Shown piece after piece: positions 25,424 through 33,809 of a stretch of DNA of 60,421 nt. This DNA is from an uncultured Oscillospiraceae bacterium (GTDB lineage: Bacteria > Bacillota > Clostridia > Oscillospirales > Oscillospiraceae), in assembly GCA_948616425.1 (NCBI GenBank), contig CAPGBJ010000016.1, positions 1-60,421 on the forward strand. The letters are read 5' to 3'. The translations under genes and the position numbers were made by a program. Positions within the stretch are counted from its first letter, which is position 1. Every line of letters starts with the position of its first letter. A model generated the notes under the pieces. The model had not been told where the DNA came from. It did not search any database and worked only from the letters and a program-made list of their open reading frames with translations.

Positions 25424-25864
25424 ATGCTGAAATATATGAAAGTACACTGGAACCGTGCCGTTTCCAGTCTGCTGGCCGTTGTGATGGCAGCCGGTATGCT
25501 CCCAGCTGCGGCTGTCGCCGCCGATACCTCGGCCGAATCCAATCCCTACGCCCCCACCGGCAGTTTTGAACTGCATGTGGCCGGTACTACTGCCTGGAAC
25601 GGCGGCGACAGCCCCCTGACGATCTATAAGACCGAGAGTGGCAGCACCCAGGCTGCCGCCATCCCCACCGCTGAGCCCTTCGCCATCTTGGAGGATAAGG
25701 GCGGCGGCCGGCTGAAGATCGGCTACCAGGACAGAGGCTGGACAGGCGGCACCCTGGATGGCACTGGCTGGGTAGACAAAGACAGCGTTCTGGTGAATCT
25801 GCCCGATGTTCTGCCCAGTATTGCCTACGAGTCGGATGGCAGTAAGCAGTTAGCTCCCGCCTGA
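25424..25864 (+). CDS. N-terminal fragment of the Cna-B surface protein
   Basis: The 146-residue ORF has an AAGGAGG ribosome site, a signal peptide of about 33 residues and the start of the mature domain (GSFELHVAGTTAWNGGDSPL). It stops after YESDGSKQLAPA because a single base appears to be lost in a CAGTTTAGC-like context. It could be secreted as a short stub. Confidence 0.6.
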   Translation: MLKYMKVHWNRAVSSLLAVVMAAGMLPAAAVAADTSAESNPYAPTGSFELHVAGTTAWNGGDSPLTIYKTESGSTQAAAIPTAEPFAILEDKGGGRLKIGYQDRGWTGGTLDGTGWVDKDSVLVNLPDVLPSIAYESDGSKQLAPA

Positions 25865-25935
25865 CCCGATTTGAGTACGCCATTCCCGGCTCCTACGCCC
25901 TGGCCGAGCGGTTAGCCCTGCTTCAGCAGACGGCG

Positions 25936-28914
25936 ATGGCCAGCGGTGAGACTTTGGTGGTCCGTCAGTCCGGGCAAAACGTGAGTATCAACCGGGCCAA
26001 GGGTGACCCTATCCAACTCCACAGCTATACTTTAGACGGAGTGAGATACCAGAAGTTCGACGCCTGGACAGAGTATGAAGCGGCGGACAACAGCCTGAGC
26101 GACCTCAGCTATGACCTGCTTCTCTCCGTTGACCGGGCCTACAGCGCGGACCCCAGCGTGACGCTGACTATGTTCTGCCCACAGACGGTCAAACGTGTCC
26201 CCTCCAAGATCAGTGCCAGTGATCCCACTGGAGGCGTTGGCGCCTATAACCCAGGCAGCCCCGGCGGTAAGAAGCCCAGCACATCCAATGTGGACTGGTC
26301 TACTGACCCGGAGCGCACCTTCTTGCGCTTCACGCTGATTGAATTTCCGAATGGTGTTGTCACCGACCTCAATACCAACGACTACAACATATGGCATGTC
26401 GTTGGAACTCCGCTCAACGTGGTTTGGAGCAATGGCTGGTCCGCCGATGAATGCCGGAGCAAGGTTACCTGGTACAACTCCCAGGCGGTACGCTATAACA
26501 GCGTGGGTGCAGATCCCGCTCAACTGATGGCTGGCTCGTCTGTAGCGCATGGCGTGTATTCTTATGAAGCAACCAGCGGCCACAACAAACGCTGGGTAAC
26601 CACTGCTGACGAGTTCCAGGTGGAGAGCGGCATCACTGACCAGCAGAAGGAGCAGATGTTCCACTGCAATTCCTCCAGCTGGTCCAGTGGGTGGAGGGAT
26701 GGTGACTACACCTCCATGTGGGGCACTGATGCCGAGTCCGTTACCCCTGGCAACCTCTACAAGGTCTACAAAGCCAACGATGCTTTTCTCTATCTACTGA
26801 ACCGCCTGAGCGAGAGTGATAACGGCGCAGGTGGCGATATCGCCGGGTGGAACAAGGATGAGGCCATGGAGAAGTGGTCTGAGTATGTCCATGACGCGAA
26901 CGGCAACCTGCGCACCAAGTACCGTGTCATCGTAGAGACAGGCGGCGTGTTCCGTGATCCTGACGGTGTACGCCGGGCCTACACCCTGCGTGAGATGATG
27001 GCCTATTCCATTTACAATAGCGAGTCCCAGGTTAAAGGCAATTTGATTTGGGACCAGGCGTCCACAATGGTCAATATGGCCCGTTGGATGCGGCTGGGCA
27101 AGGACAACCAGTACCTCGAATACCCGCTTAATGAGGATGGTACTCCTACTGGAGAGGAACTGCACTCCACCAACGGTTTCAGAGAGACAGACAGCTATGT
27201 GGATACCATCCAGTATCCGCGGCCCATCCGGGATACTATTTTCTCAGAACGCCGTTCCTTCGGTCTCCATATTTTCAGTCCCTTCAATTTTGAACGTACA
27301 GAGCCTACCACCCCTTCCCTGGAAGTGACAAAGAAAACGAGTACCGGAATCCCGGCTGGTCAGGAATGGAGTTTTACTGTAACCTATACATCTAGTTCTC
27401 CCACCAATTACACAGCTACTAAGTCTGTAACAGAGACCGCAAATGGCCTGAAATTTACGCTGAAGGCTGATGAAACAATCCTTATTGATTTTGTAGCTGA
27501 CCCCTCTTTCCGCTGCGAGGTGACAGAGGATGATTCCTCCAAGCTGACCAGTATTACTGGCACAGGCGGCGTTGCTGATATGACAGCGAAAAAGTTCACC
27601 ACCACCAGCAGTATTGCCAAGGCCACCTTTACCAATGGGACGGAGCCGCCCCCGCCTCCGACACCCACTGATGAACCTACTCCCGGCAAGGCGATCCTGT
27701 TCAAACGGGACGCCAACACCAATAAGGGCGTCGGCCCCGCCACATTCAAGTTCAGCTCTGTGGTGAACGGGGTCTATGAGTTTGACACCAACGCTTCCGG
27801 CGAACTGGAGGCCATCCAGTGGTGGGACCCTACGGAAACGGCGGGCAAGTACATCAAGCCCGGTGAGTACGCCGTAACTGAGATCATACCGCCCCCCAAT
27901 TACGAGCCCACCAGCGAGGTCCAGCAGATCAAGCTGGAGCTGGATGCGGACGGAAACCCAATCCCCGCCGGGCCTTTGGTATTCAAAAATCTGGCAAAAG
28001 TAGGACTCCGCCTTGTGAAGTATGACCGGCAGAGCCACCAGCCCATGAATGGGGTCACCTTTGAAATTTTCTGCAAGGGGACTTCCATCGGCTGGTATGA
28101 GACAAAAGGCCAAGGTGAAATCTTACTGACCGGCATTGAGCCCGGAACCTCCGGGCCGTGGAGGTGGACACCGGCGATGAAGGGCACATCCTGGACGCCA
28201 GCTATCAGGAGGTGGAGCTGGTCGCCGGCGGCATATATAATTTCGGAAATCAAGGCTCCAGACGGCTATGTTATGGATAACCCCAGCACCAATGTGGTCA
28301 TCGGACCCAACGGCGACACCCAGACAGTCACAGTCAATCCGATGGACACTCAGACTTTGGTGTTCCTCAATGAACCTCTGTGCTCTCTCACGATCCGGAA
28401 GCTGGACGCAACCAATGGGAAACCCGTACCCAACACTGAGATCACCTTGAAGGACGGCAACGGAACAGTCCTGGGCCGCTATACCACCGGGGCGGATGGG
28501 ACTGTGACCGTAACCGGCCTTATCCCCAATTCCACTGTCGTAGTGGTGGAAACCAGGGTCCCCTCCAATTACGTCCTGGACCCCACCCCCAAGAGCATTG
28601 AAATCAAGGGTGGCATTGGCGGCCAGACACTCACCTTTATCAATAAGAGCGAGGGTGGGCTAGAGCTGATCAGAGTCTCGGAGGCGGACAAGTCCCAGCG
28701 CATCAAGGGCGTCACCTTTGAAATTCGGAAGATGGACGGCGCTCTGGTGGACACTGTGACCACTGGGGACCGGGGCAGGGTCCATGTCCCCCTGGATGCA
28801 GGCGATTACTACTGCGTGGAGGTCGAGGCAGCTGAGGGGTTTAAGCTCCCCTCACTACTTCACCATCCAGGACGGCAAGACGACCACTCTGACCGTGACC
28901 AACGCCCCCTTTAG
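25936..28914 (+). CDS. Main open frame of the Cna-B surface protein
   Basis: The 992-residue frame carries the N-terminal adhesin-like region (residues 1-450), a Pro-rich hinge TEPPPPPTPTDEPTPG near 575-590 and four Cna-B repeats. Residues about 740-775 (RWTPAMKGTSWTPA) are out-of-frame translation; the neighbouring frame reads RAVEVDTGDEGHILDASYQE there. There is no signal peptide in this frame, so if translated from an internal start it would stay inside the cell. Confidence 0.6.
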   Translation: MASGETLVVRQSGQNVSINRAKGDPIQLHSYTLDGVRYQKFDAWTEYEAADNSLSDLSYDLLLSVDRAYSADPSVTLTMFCPQTVKRVPSKISASDPTGGVGAYNPGSPGGKKPSTSNVDWSTDPERTFLRFTLIEFPNGVVTDLNTNDYNIWHVVGTPLNVVWSNGWSADECRSKVTWYNSQAVRYNSVGADPAQLMAGSSVAHGVYSYEATSGHNKRWVTTADEFQVESGITDQQKEQMFHCNSSSWSSGWRDGDYTSMWGTDAESVTPGNLYKVYKANDAFLYLLNRLSESDNGAGGDIAGWNKDEAMEKWSEYVHDANGNLRTKYRVIVETGGVFRDPDGVRRAYTLREMMAYSIYNSESQVKGNLIWDQASTMVNMARWMRLGKDNQYLEYPLNEDGTPTGEELHSTNGFRETDSYVDTIQYPRPIRDTIFSERRSFGLHIFSPFNFERTEPTTPSLEVTKKTSTGIPAGQEWSFTVTYTSSSPTNYTATKSVTETANGLKFTLKADETILIDFVADPSFRCEVTEDDSSKLTSITGTGGVADMTAKKFTTTSSIAKATFTNGTEPPPPPTPTDEPTPGKAILFKRDANTNKGVGPATFKFSSVVNGVYEFDTNASGELEAIQWWDPTETAGKYIKPGEYAVTEIIPPPNYEPTSEVQQIKLELDADGNPIPAGPLVFKNLAKVGLRLVKYDRQSHQPMNGVTFEIFCKGTSIGWYETKGQGEILLTGIEPGTSGPWRWTPAMKGTSWTPAIRRWSWSPAAYIISEIKAPDGYVMDNPSTNVVIGPNGDTQTVTVNPMDTQTLVFLNEPLCSLTIRKLDATNGKPVPNTEITLKDGNGTVLGRYTTGADGTVTVTGLIPNSTVVVVETRVPSNYVLDPTPKSIEIKGGIGGQTLTFINKSEGGLELIRVSEADKSQRIKGVTFEIRKMDGALVDTVTTGDRGRVHVPLDAGDYYCVEVEAAEGFKLPSLLHHPGRQDDHSDRDQRPL

Positions 28915-30034
28915 CGGGATCATCCTCCACAAGATTGACAGTGTGACCGGCCTGGGAATTTGCGATGTGAAGTTCCTGGTTTATGATTCCGACAAGAATC
29001 CCATCGGGGAATACTCCACGGATGACCAGGGATACATCTACATCGACGATTTGACCGTACAGGGTAAAGGCCGGCTATATATCCGCGAATTGGAGGCAGC
29101 ACCCGGCTATGAGCTGGATAAGGAGTACAAGACCGTCTATGTCCAGCTTGGCAAGACGGTTGAAGTTTAATGGGAAAACACCCCCATCACAGGCCAGATC
29201 CAAGTTTGCAAGTACGCCGCCAAGTATAACGAGGTCACCGGCACACCAGCCGGAGCTCCGCTCCAGGGCGCGGTCTATGAGATCAGCGAAGCCCGCAGCG
29301 GCCGGGTCGTGGACTACATCACCACCAACGCCCGGGGAATGGCCGCGTCCAAGCCTCTGCCGCTGGGCCGCTACAAAATCATAGAGGTGACTGCCCCTGC
29401 CTATTGGCAGCTTAGTGGAAAGACCTTTGACGAAACCTTGGAATACTCCGGGCAGATTATCAAGGTGAGCGACTACGACAAGCCCTCCAGCCTGGGCGTG
29501 ACCATCACCAAACGGGGTAACGCCGAGGTACTGGCCGGGAGCCAGATGCGGTATGATTTCACCATCGCCAACACCAGCAATGTGCCGCTCAGTGAATTTT
29601 ACTGGCACGACCGCATTCCCACCGACGCGGCCCGGGCTACGGTATTCACAACGGGCACCTACAGCGCCCGGCTGAATTACCGTATCCTCTACAAAACCAA
29701 CTAGTCCGGAACCTACCAGGTGCTGGCGTCCAACCTGATTACCAGCAGCAACTATTCGTTCTCGCTGAACGCCATCCCCATGCAGGCCGGCGAGTATGTC
29801 ACGGACATTTATTTGGACTTTGGGAAAGTGCCAGTGGTCTTCCAGTCGGTTGTCAATCCCACGCTGACGGTTCAGGTTCTGGGCACTATCGCCAACGGCT
29901 ATCAGATCATCAATCAGGCTGATATGGGCGGCAAATACCAGGGAACATGGCAGACCGGGCAGGACAGTTGGGTCACGGTAGTGCGTAAACTGACTAACAC
30001 AGTTATTCCCACGCTCCCCAAAACAGGCTACTAA
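28826..30034 (+). CDS. C-terminal pieces of the Cna-B surface protein
   Basis: After the shift near 28850 one frame continues to 30034 but is cut by TAA at 29168 and TAG at 29702. It gives two further Cna-B repeats (SGIILHKIDSVTGLGICDVK; ITGQIQVCKYAAKYNEVTG), a DUF11-like beta domain (RYDFTIANTSNVPLSEFYWH) and the terminal LPKTGY. The sorting motif lacks the hydrophobic and charged tail needed for classic sortase anchoring. Confidence 0.6.
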
Positions 30035-30041
30035 ATCAAAA

Positions 30042-30069
30042 GAGGGACGGCCCGAAAGGACCGTCCCTC
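30042..30069. terminator. Bidirectional terminator between convergent genes
   Basis: GAGGGACGG pairs with CCGTCCCTC around a 10-base loop. On the reverse strand it is followed by TTTTGATTT, so it mainly serves the acetyltransferase gene. Confidence 0.75.
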
Positions 30070-30077
30070 AATACATC

Positions 30078-30734
30078 CTACTCAGTTATCATTCCTCTAA
30101 AAGCTAGTTTGACACGCTCCAGGTCGGGATCACACAGCAGGGGCAGTATTTTTACCAACGCCTCTCCATCAAAATCCCACCACTTTAATTTGAGAAGCAG
30201 TTCAATCAATTCATCGTCAAAACGTCTCTTGATAAACCGAGCCGGATTGCCGCCAACTACGCTATACGGCGGAACGTCCTTCACGATTACAGAATAGGCG
30301 GCAACGATAGATCCATCACCAATCTTAACTCCCGGCATGATGACGCTTTCCTGTCCAATCCATACATCATTGCCAATCACGGTATCCCCTTTATGCGGGA
30401 GTTGGGAGAGATGGGGTGGAGTGTTTTCACTCCATAGGCCACCAAACACCTGAAACGGATAGGTGGTGACGCTGCTGATTCGGTGATTTGCGGGCCCCAT
30501 AATAAACCTGGTGCCAGAAGCAATCGAACAAAACTTGCCGATGATCAGCCGGTCACCAAACTCCGGGTAATTGAACAGAACATTGTTTTTCTCAAAACCT
30601 GTCGGGTCAACGGAATCGTCGTAATAGGTATAGTCGCCCGCAATAATGTTGGGGGCAGTAATCACATTTTTAATAAAGCACGAAGTTTTGAACTCGTTAG
30701 GGAAAATCTCATCTGGATTTGGTATGTTTAACAA
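30078..30734 (-). CDS. Vat/CatB family xenobiotic acetyltransferase (left-handed beta-helix)
   Basis: The 218-residue protein is a hexapeptide-repeat acetyltransferase: GDRLIIGKFCSIASGTRFIM, the catalytic-His segment MGPANHRI, TVIGNDVWIGQESVIMPGVK, GDGSIVAAYSVIVKDVPPYS and VVGGNPARFIKRRF. Overall it resembles virginiamycin acetyltransferases (Vat), which inactivate streptogramin A, and CatB-type chloramphenicol acetyltransferases. Drug specificity cannot be told by eye and a sugar or other acceptor is possible. Translation seems to begin at a TTG at 30734, 8 bases behind a good GGAGG. It lies convergent to the Cna-B pseudogene in the mobile region, which fits acquisition by transfer. Confidence 0.85.
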   Translation of the reverse strand: MLNIPNPDEIFPNEFKTSCFIKNVITAPNIIAGDYTYYDDSVDPTGFEKNNVLFNYPEFGDRLIIGKFCSIASGTRFIMGPANHRISSVTTYPFQVFGGLWSENTPPHLSQLPHKGDTVIGNDVWIGQESVIMPGVKIGDGSIVAAYSVIVKDVPPYSVVGGNPARFIKRRFDDELIELLLKLKWWDFDGEALVKILPLLCDPDLERVKLAFRGMITE

Positions 30735-30891
30735 CTATATTACCTCCAATTTTAAGCATTCATCACATCCTTTCCAGAAGAAAATTCAACAGCTACCGCC
30801 TTCAGTTTTCTCAGTTCATCCATACAATTCAGCCCCTTCTTTAAATACGACTATGCCACATTGAAAATACCAATATATGAGGTGATAAACA

Positions 30892-31002
30892 TTGAACATA
30901 GAACCTGACCTCACTGTCCTGCGCCGGGAGCAGCTGCTCCTGGCCTGCTTCGCCCGGCACATCGTTGAAATCTCCCAGACTGTCTATACCTCCGCTGGCT
31001 GA
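30892..31002 (+). CDS. Small 36-residue ORF, hypothetical
   Basis: A TTG start 6 bases behind GAGGTG opens a 36-codon frame beginning MNIEPDLTVLRREQLLLACF and ending VYTSAG. It overlaps the end of the YjbR gene on the other strand by 19 bases. The sequence is protein-like and may be the surviving start of an element gene; I do not recognise it. Confidence 0.3.
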   Translation: MNIEPDLTVLRREQLLLACFARHIVEISQTVYTSAG

Positions 31003-31388
31003 GTTTGCTTTTTCTTGCGTTTAGGGGCAACGCTGTCATAGCTCAATTCCAGCAGTGGGATAATTTGGTCATCGGAAACGGAGTCGTCCAGAACAATGGA
31101 GATCCAATGGTTTTTATTCATGTGGTATGCTGGGAAAAAACCTTTCGCCGAGAGAAGGGAACCAATCATGATGGCATCGCATTTTATGTCCATTACATCC
31201 AGGGCTTCGCCACTTGGCAGCCCCAGCTTTTCCGGGAGAACGTGCATCATGGCGGCATACCACTTCTTACTGGCAGGATGGCGGAATACTGCGTTGCCTG
31301 GACTGTCTGCCCAAAGATATTCCGCCTCTGTTCCGAAGGTATCCTGTATGTACTGCGTGATACGTCTACGTTGCGAGTATTCAGCCAT
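30984..31388 (-). CDS. MmcQ/YjbR family DNA-binding-like protein
   Basis: The 134-residue protein shows the CyaY-like YjbR fold: YIQDTFGTEAEYLWADSPGN, AVFRHPASKKWYAAMMHVLP, DVMDIKCDAIMIGSLLSAKG, FFPAYHMNKNHWISIVLDDS. Members bind DNA weakly and their role is unknown. The ATG at 31388 lies 5 bases behind GGGGG; an in-frame ATG 6 bases earlier is possible. It overlaps the preceding zinc-ribbon gene by 8 bases, so the two form a small operon. Confidence 0.88.
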   Translation of the reverse strand: MAEYSQRRRITQYIQDTFGTEAEYLWADSPGNAVFRHPASKKWYAAMMHVLPEKLGLPSGEALDVMDIKCDAIMIGSLLSAKGFFPAYHMNKNHWISIVLDDSVSDDQIIPLLELSYDSVAPKRKKKQTQPAEV

Positions 31389-31542
31389 TTCCATCCCCCT
31401 GGAACTCTTTCAAGTGTTTCTCATACTCCTGTCGCTCCACCTCGCTGGCCTCATGGACAGTGTATTTCCCGCAGTCGGGACACGGTTCTGGCTCAACAGT
31501 GCGGCTGAAGATAAAGCGGCACTTGTCGCATACAAAAATCAT
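31381..31542 (-). CDS. Small zinc-ribbon (rubredoxin-like) protein
   Basis: The 53-residue frame starts MIFVCDKCRFIFSRTVEPEP and continues CPDCGKYTVHEASEVERQEY. Two CxxC pairs (Cys5/Cys8 and Cys21/Cys24) make a zinc or rubredoxin-like ribbon. AGGTG lies 6 bases before the ATG at 31542; an ATG at 31548 is in frame but too close to it. It overlaps the YjbR-type gene and probably acts or is regulated with it. Function unknown. Confidence 0.7.
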   Translation of the reverse strand: MIFVCDKCRFIFSRTVEPEPCPDCGKYTVHEASEVERQEYEKHLKEFQGDGNG

Positions 31543-31810
31543 TTTCATCACCTAGACATTATAGCAGGAAATCCCTCAATTCACAATAGGAGTTGTTCAA
31601 GTCCTGAATAATCAAGAAAATAGCTTATACATCAAAATTCCAAAAGCTCGGGGTCCAGTCTATGACAAATTGAGCAGAGGGGTTCCAGAAAGAACCCGCC
31701 AGCCAGCAGACACATAAACTGTTCCGAGGGCCGCACTGGTAAGGAGCCTTTCCCGCTGTTGTGCCGGCGCGTTCCTGGTGCGCGCCCTCATTCAGAAAGG
31801 AGATTGTTTT

Positions 31811-32758
31811 ATGTCTCTGCCCAGCTTTCCCAACATTGACCCGCCTATCCAGCGGGAGAACGCAGTCAATCAGATTCTCTCCTCCATCGCCATGGAGGAA
31901 CTCGGCCTGAGTAACATCCTCAACGCTGAGGGCGAGAAGCTGCAATATATCCTCGGCACCCTGCCCGGCCTCAGCGGTCCTGCCGCTACCGTGGAAGATG
32001 TGCTGTCCGCTAACGAGAGTGTCCGGGACCTGCTGAAGACCGCTGTGCAAAATCAGCTCTTCCTGAAGTCCAAAATGCAGGGGGCACTGGAGGCATCTTC
32101 CATGCAGGGGCCTGCCGGCCCTACCGGCCTAGCCGGCCCCGCCGGAGCTGCCGGAGCCACTGGTGCTACTGGCGCTGCCGGTCCCACCGGAGCCACCGGA
32201 GCCGCTGGCGCCACTGGCTCCACCGGCCCTGCCGGTCCAACAGGTCCCACCGGCCCCACCGGCGCGACAGGGCCAACAGGCCCTACCGGACCAGATCTGA
32301 TCGGCGCGGACGGCCCCACGGGCCCCACCGGTCCTACCGGCCCCACCGGCCCCATTATCATCGATTTTGCCTATGCCACTAACACCGACACGGCCGCCAT
32401 CCCTTTGAATGGCCTGGTGCCTCTGCCCAATGACCAGGTGAAGGGCAAGGGCATCACCATCAGCCCGGACAACACCAAGTTCACCGTGAAGGCCGGCGGG
32501 GTCTATCAGGTCGGGTATATCCTCAATACCGACAAGGCCCTGACCGCCGGAGCCCGGCTGCTGGTCAACGGCGAGCCCAGGGAAGCATCCACTATGGGGG
32601 GGATCGCGACATTGGCCCTGAGCCGGCTTTTCAACGAGGTCCTGCTGCGTTTGAGCGATAACGACGAAATTTCCTTGCAGATCTTCAATAATCCCCTTGG
32701 TACTGTGCTGCTGCCCGCCCCCGTGGGGGCGTCCCTGAGAATCGTTCGGTTGAGTTAA
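31811..32758 (+). CDS. Collagen-like (BclA-type) protein 1
   Basis: The 315-residue protein has an N-terminal helical domain (residues 1-95; PSFPNIDPPIQRENAVNQIL, SIAMEELGLSNILNAEGEKL), an uninterrupted-to-nearly-so Gly-X-Y collagen segment at about 100-181 rich in GPT triplets, and a C-terminal beta domain of about 130 residues like the trimerising BclA C-terminus. There is no signal peptide. In spore formers such proteins build hair-like filaments on the spore surface after mother-cell synthesis, so a spore-coat or exosporium role is likely. AGAAAGGAG lies 8 bases before the ATG. It is followed closely by two paralogues. Thr in GPT triplets is a likely glycosylation site. Confidence 0.85.
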   Translation: MSLPSFPNIDPPIQRENAVNQILSSIAMEELGLSNILNAEGEKLQYILGTLPGLSGPAATVEDVLSANESVRDLLKTAVQNQLFLKSKMQGALEASSMQGPAGPTGLAGPAGAAGATGATGAAGPTGATGAAGATGSTGPAGPTGPTGPTGATGPTGPTGPDLIGADGPTGPTGPTGPTGPIIIDFAYATNTDTAAIPLNGLVPLPNDQVKGKGITISPDNTKFTVKAGGVYQVGYILNTDKALTAGARLLVNGEPREASTMGGIATLALSRLFNEVLLRLSDNDEISLQIFNNPLGTVLLPAPVGASLRIVRLS

Positions 32759-32771
32759 GGAGGAACGCTTT

Positions 32772-33761
32772 ATGTCAATGCCCACATTTCCCAAAAACGA
32801 TCCTCCTCTGAGCCGCGAGGGGAGTCTGAACGAAATTATCGCTTCCATCGCCGCCGAGGAGTTGAGCTTGAGCCACATTCTCAACACCCAGGGCGAAAAT
32901 CTGCAATACGTCCTGGGGACCCTGCCCGGTCTGGATGAGGCGGCCTCGCAGGATGAGGTGCTCCGGGTCAACCAGAGCGTAAAGGACACGCTGTCCGGCG
33001 TCATTGAGCAGCAGATGATGCTGTCTGCCAAGCTGGACGCGGCCTTGAAGGCTCCCACCATGCCCGGACCCGCCGGCCCTGCCGGCCCTGCTGGCCCCAC
33101 CGGCCCTGACGGAGCTGTTGGGGCCACCGGAGCGGACGGCCCTGCCGGCCCTGCCGGAGCTGCCGGGGCCACCGGAGCGGACGGCCCCACTGGCCCCACC
33201 GGGGCTGCGGGCGCGGCCGGACCCACCGGGGCCGCAGGTCCGCGGGGTGCCACCGCAGAAGGCGTGGCTCGCAATGGCGCCACTGGTCCCACGGGAGCCG
33301 CTGGACCCACCGGGGCCACCGGCCCCAACCCCACAGCTACCGCATTCTTCGCCGCCAACACCCAAGGGCCTGACATCAACGTGCCGGCCTATTCCGGTGT
33401 TCCGATCCCTCTGCCTGACGCCCAAGTCACGTCCGCAGATATTACTGCCAACCCGGAGAACACCGAGTTTCGGGTGAACAAAGCGGGCACCTATCTGCTC
33501 TCTTACCGCGTGAATCTCACCCAGCCCGCGCAGGTAGGGACCATACTGCCGATCGGCGGCGTCCGGCGAACCACTTCTTCGGTTCTCCCTGGGGCTCCGA
33601 CTGCCAGCTTTGAGAATCACTACACGCACCTTTTGGGCGCCGGTGAGAAGATCCAGCTCCGGCTCTGCGCGTCCCCCCTCCCCGGACTTTCTCCAAAGGC
33701 TCAAACTGTCACCCTGGCAGGCGCTTCTCTGAGTATCATCCTGCTGAAAGAGGGGTATTGA
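32772..33761 (+). CDS. Collagen-like (BclA-type) protein 2
   Basis: The 329-residue protein has the same plan as its neighbour: N-terminal helical domain (PTFPKNDPPLSREGSLNEII, EELSLSHILNTQGENLQYVL), Gly-X-Y repeats at about 98-186 interrupted once by TAEGVARN, and a C-terminal beta domain (PENTEFRVNKAGTYLLSYRV). It is the most divergent of the three in both end domains. AAGGAGG lies 8 bases before the ATG, and only 13 bases separate it from the first gene, so they are co-transcribed. Confidence 0.85.
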   Translation: MSMPTFPKNDPPLSREGSLNEIIASIAAEELSLSHILNTQGENLQYVLGTLPGLDEAASQDEVLRVNQSVKDTLSGVIEQQMMLSAKLDAALKAPTMPGPAGPAGPAGPTGPDGAVGATGADGPAGPAGAAGATGADGPTGPTGAAGAAGPTGAAGPRGATAEGVARNGATGPTGAAGPTGATGPNPTATAFFAANTQGPDINVPAYSGVPIPLPDAQVTSADITANPENTEFRVNKAGTYLLSYRVNLTQPAQVGTILPIGGVRRTTSSVLPGAPTASFENHYTHLLGAGEKIQLRLCASPLPGLSPKAQTVTLAGASLSIILLKEGY

Positions 33762-33809
33762 AGGGGCACATTCTTGGTGTGCGCACCCACTTAGAAAGGA
33801 GATTATTTT

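Larger units (their letters stand above)
25424..30034 (+). pseudogene. Large Cna-B/SpaA-type surface protein, broken by frameshifts and stops
   Basis: Read across frames this is one gene of about 1530 codons. A signal peptide (VSSLLAVVMAAGMLPAAAVA) is followed by an N-terminal adhesin-like region to about 27300. At least six Cna-B/SpaA repeats come next (for example ILFKRDANTNKGVGPATFKF, LTIRKLDATNGKPVPNTEIT, IILHKIDSVTGLGICDVKFL), then a tail ending TVIPTLPKTGY without hydrophobic anchor. Lesions are a frameshift at 25846-25861, a pair of compensating shifts at about 28160-28240, a shift near 28850, a TAA at 29168-29170 and a TAG at 29702-29704. Such proteins are surface adhesins of conjugative elements. 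The number of lesions shows decay. A second start near each lesion might yield fragments. Confidence 0.85.

Noticed and set aside
25424..30034. Stop-codon recoding (TAA/TAG read through) in the Cna-B gene
   Set aside because: The stops occur together with several frameshifts, and no recoding signals or suppressor tRNA are visible, so decay is simpler.
32053..33379. Long reverse-strand frames opposite the collagen-like genes
   Set aside because: They are Gly/Pro/Ala-rich mirror images of the Gly-X-Y codon pattern, without ribosome sites or independent domains.
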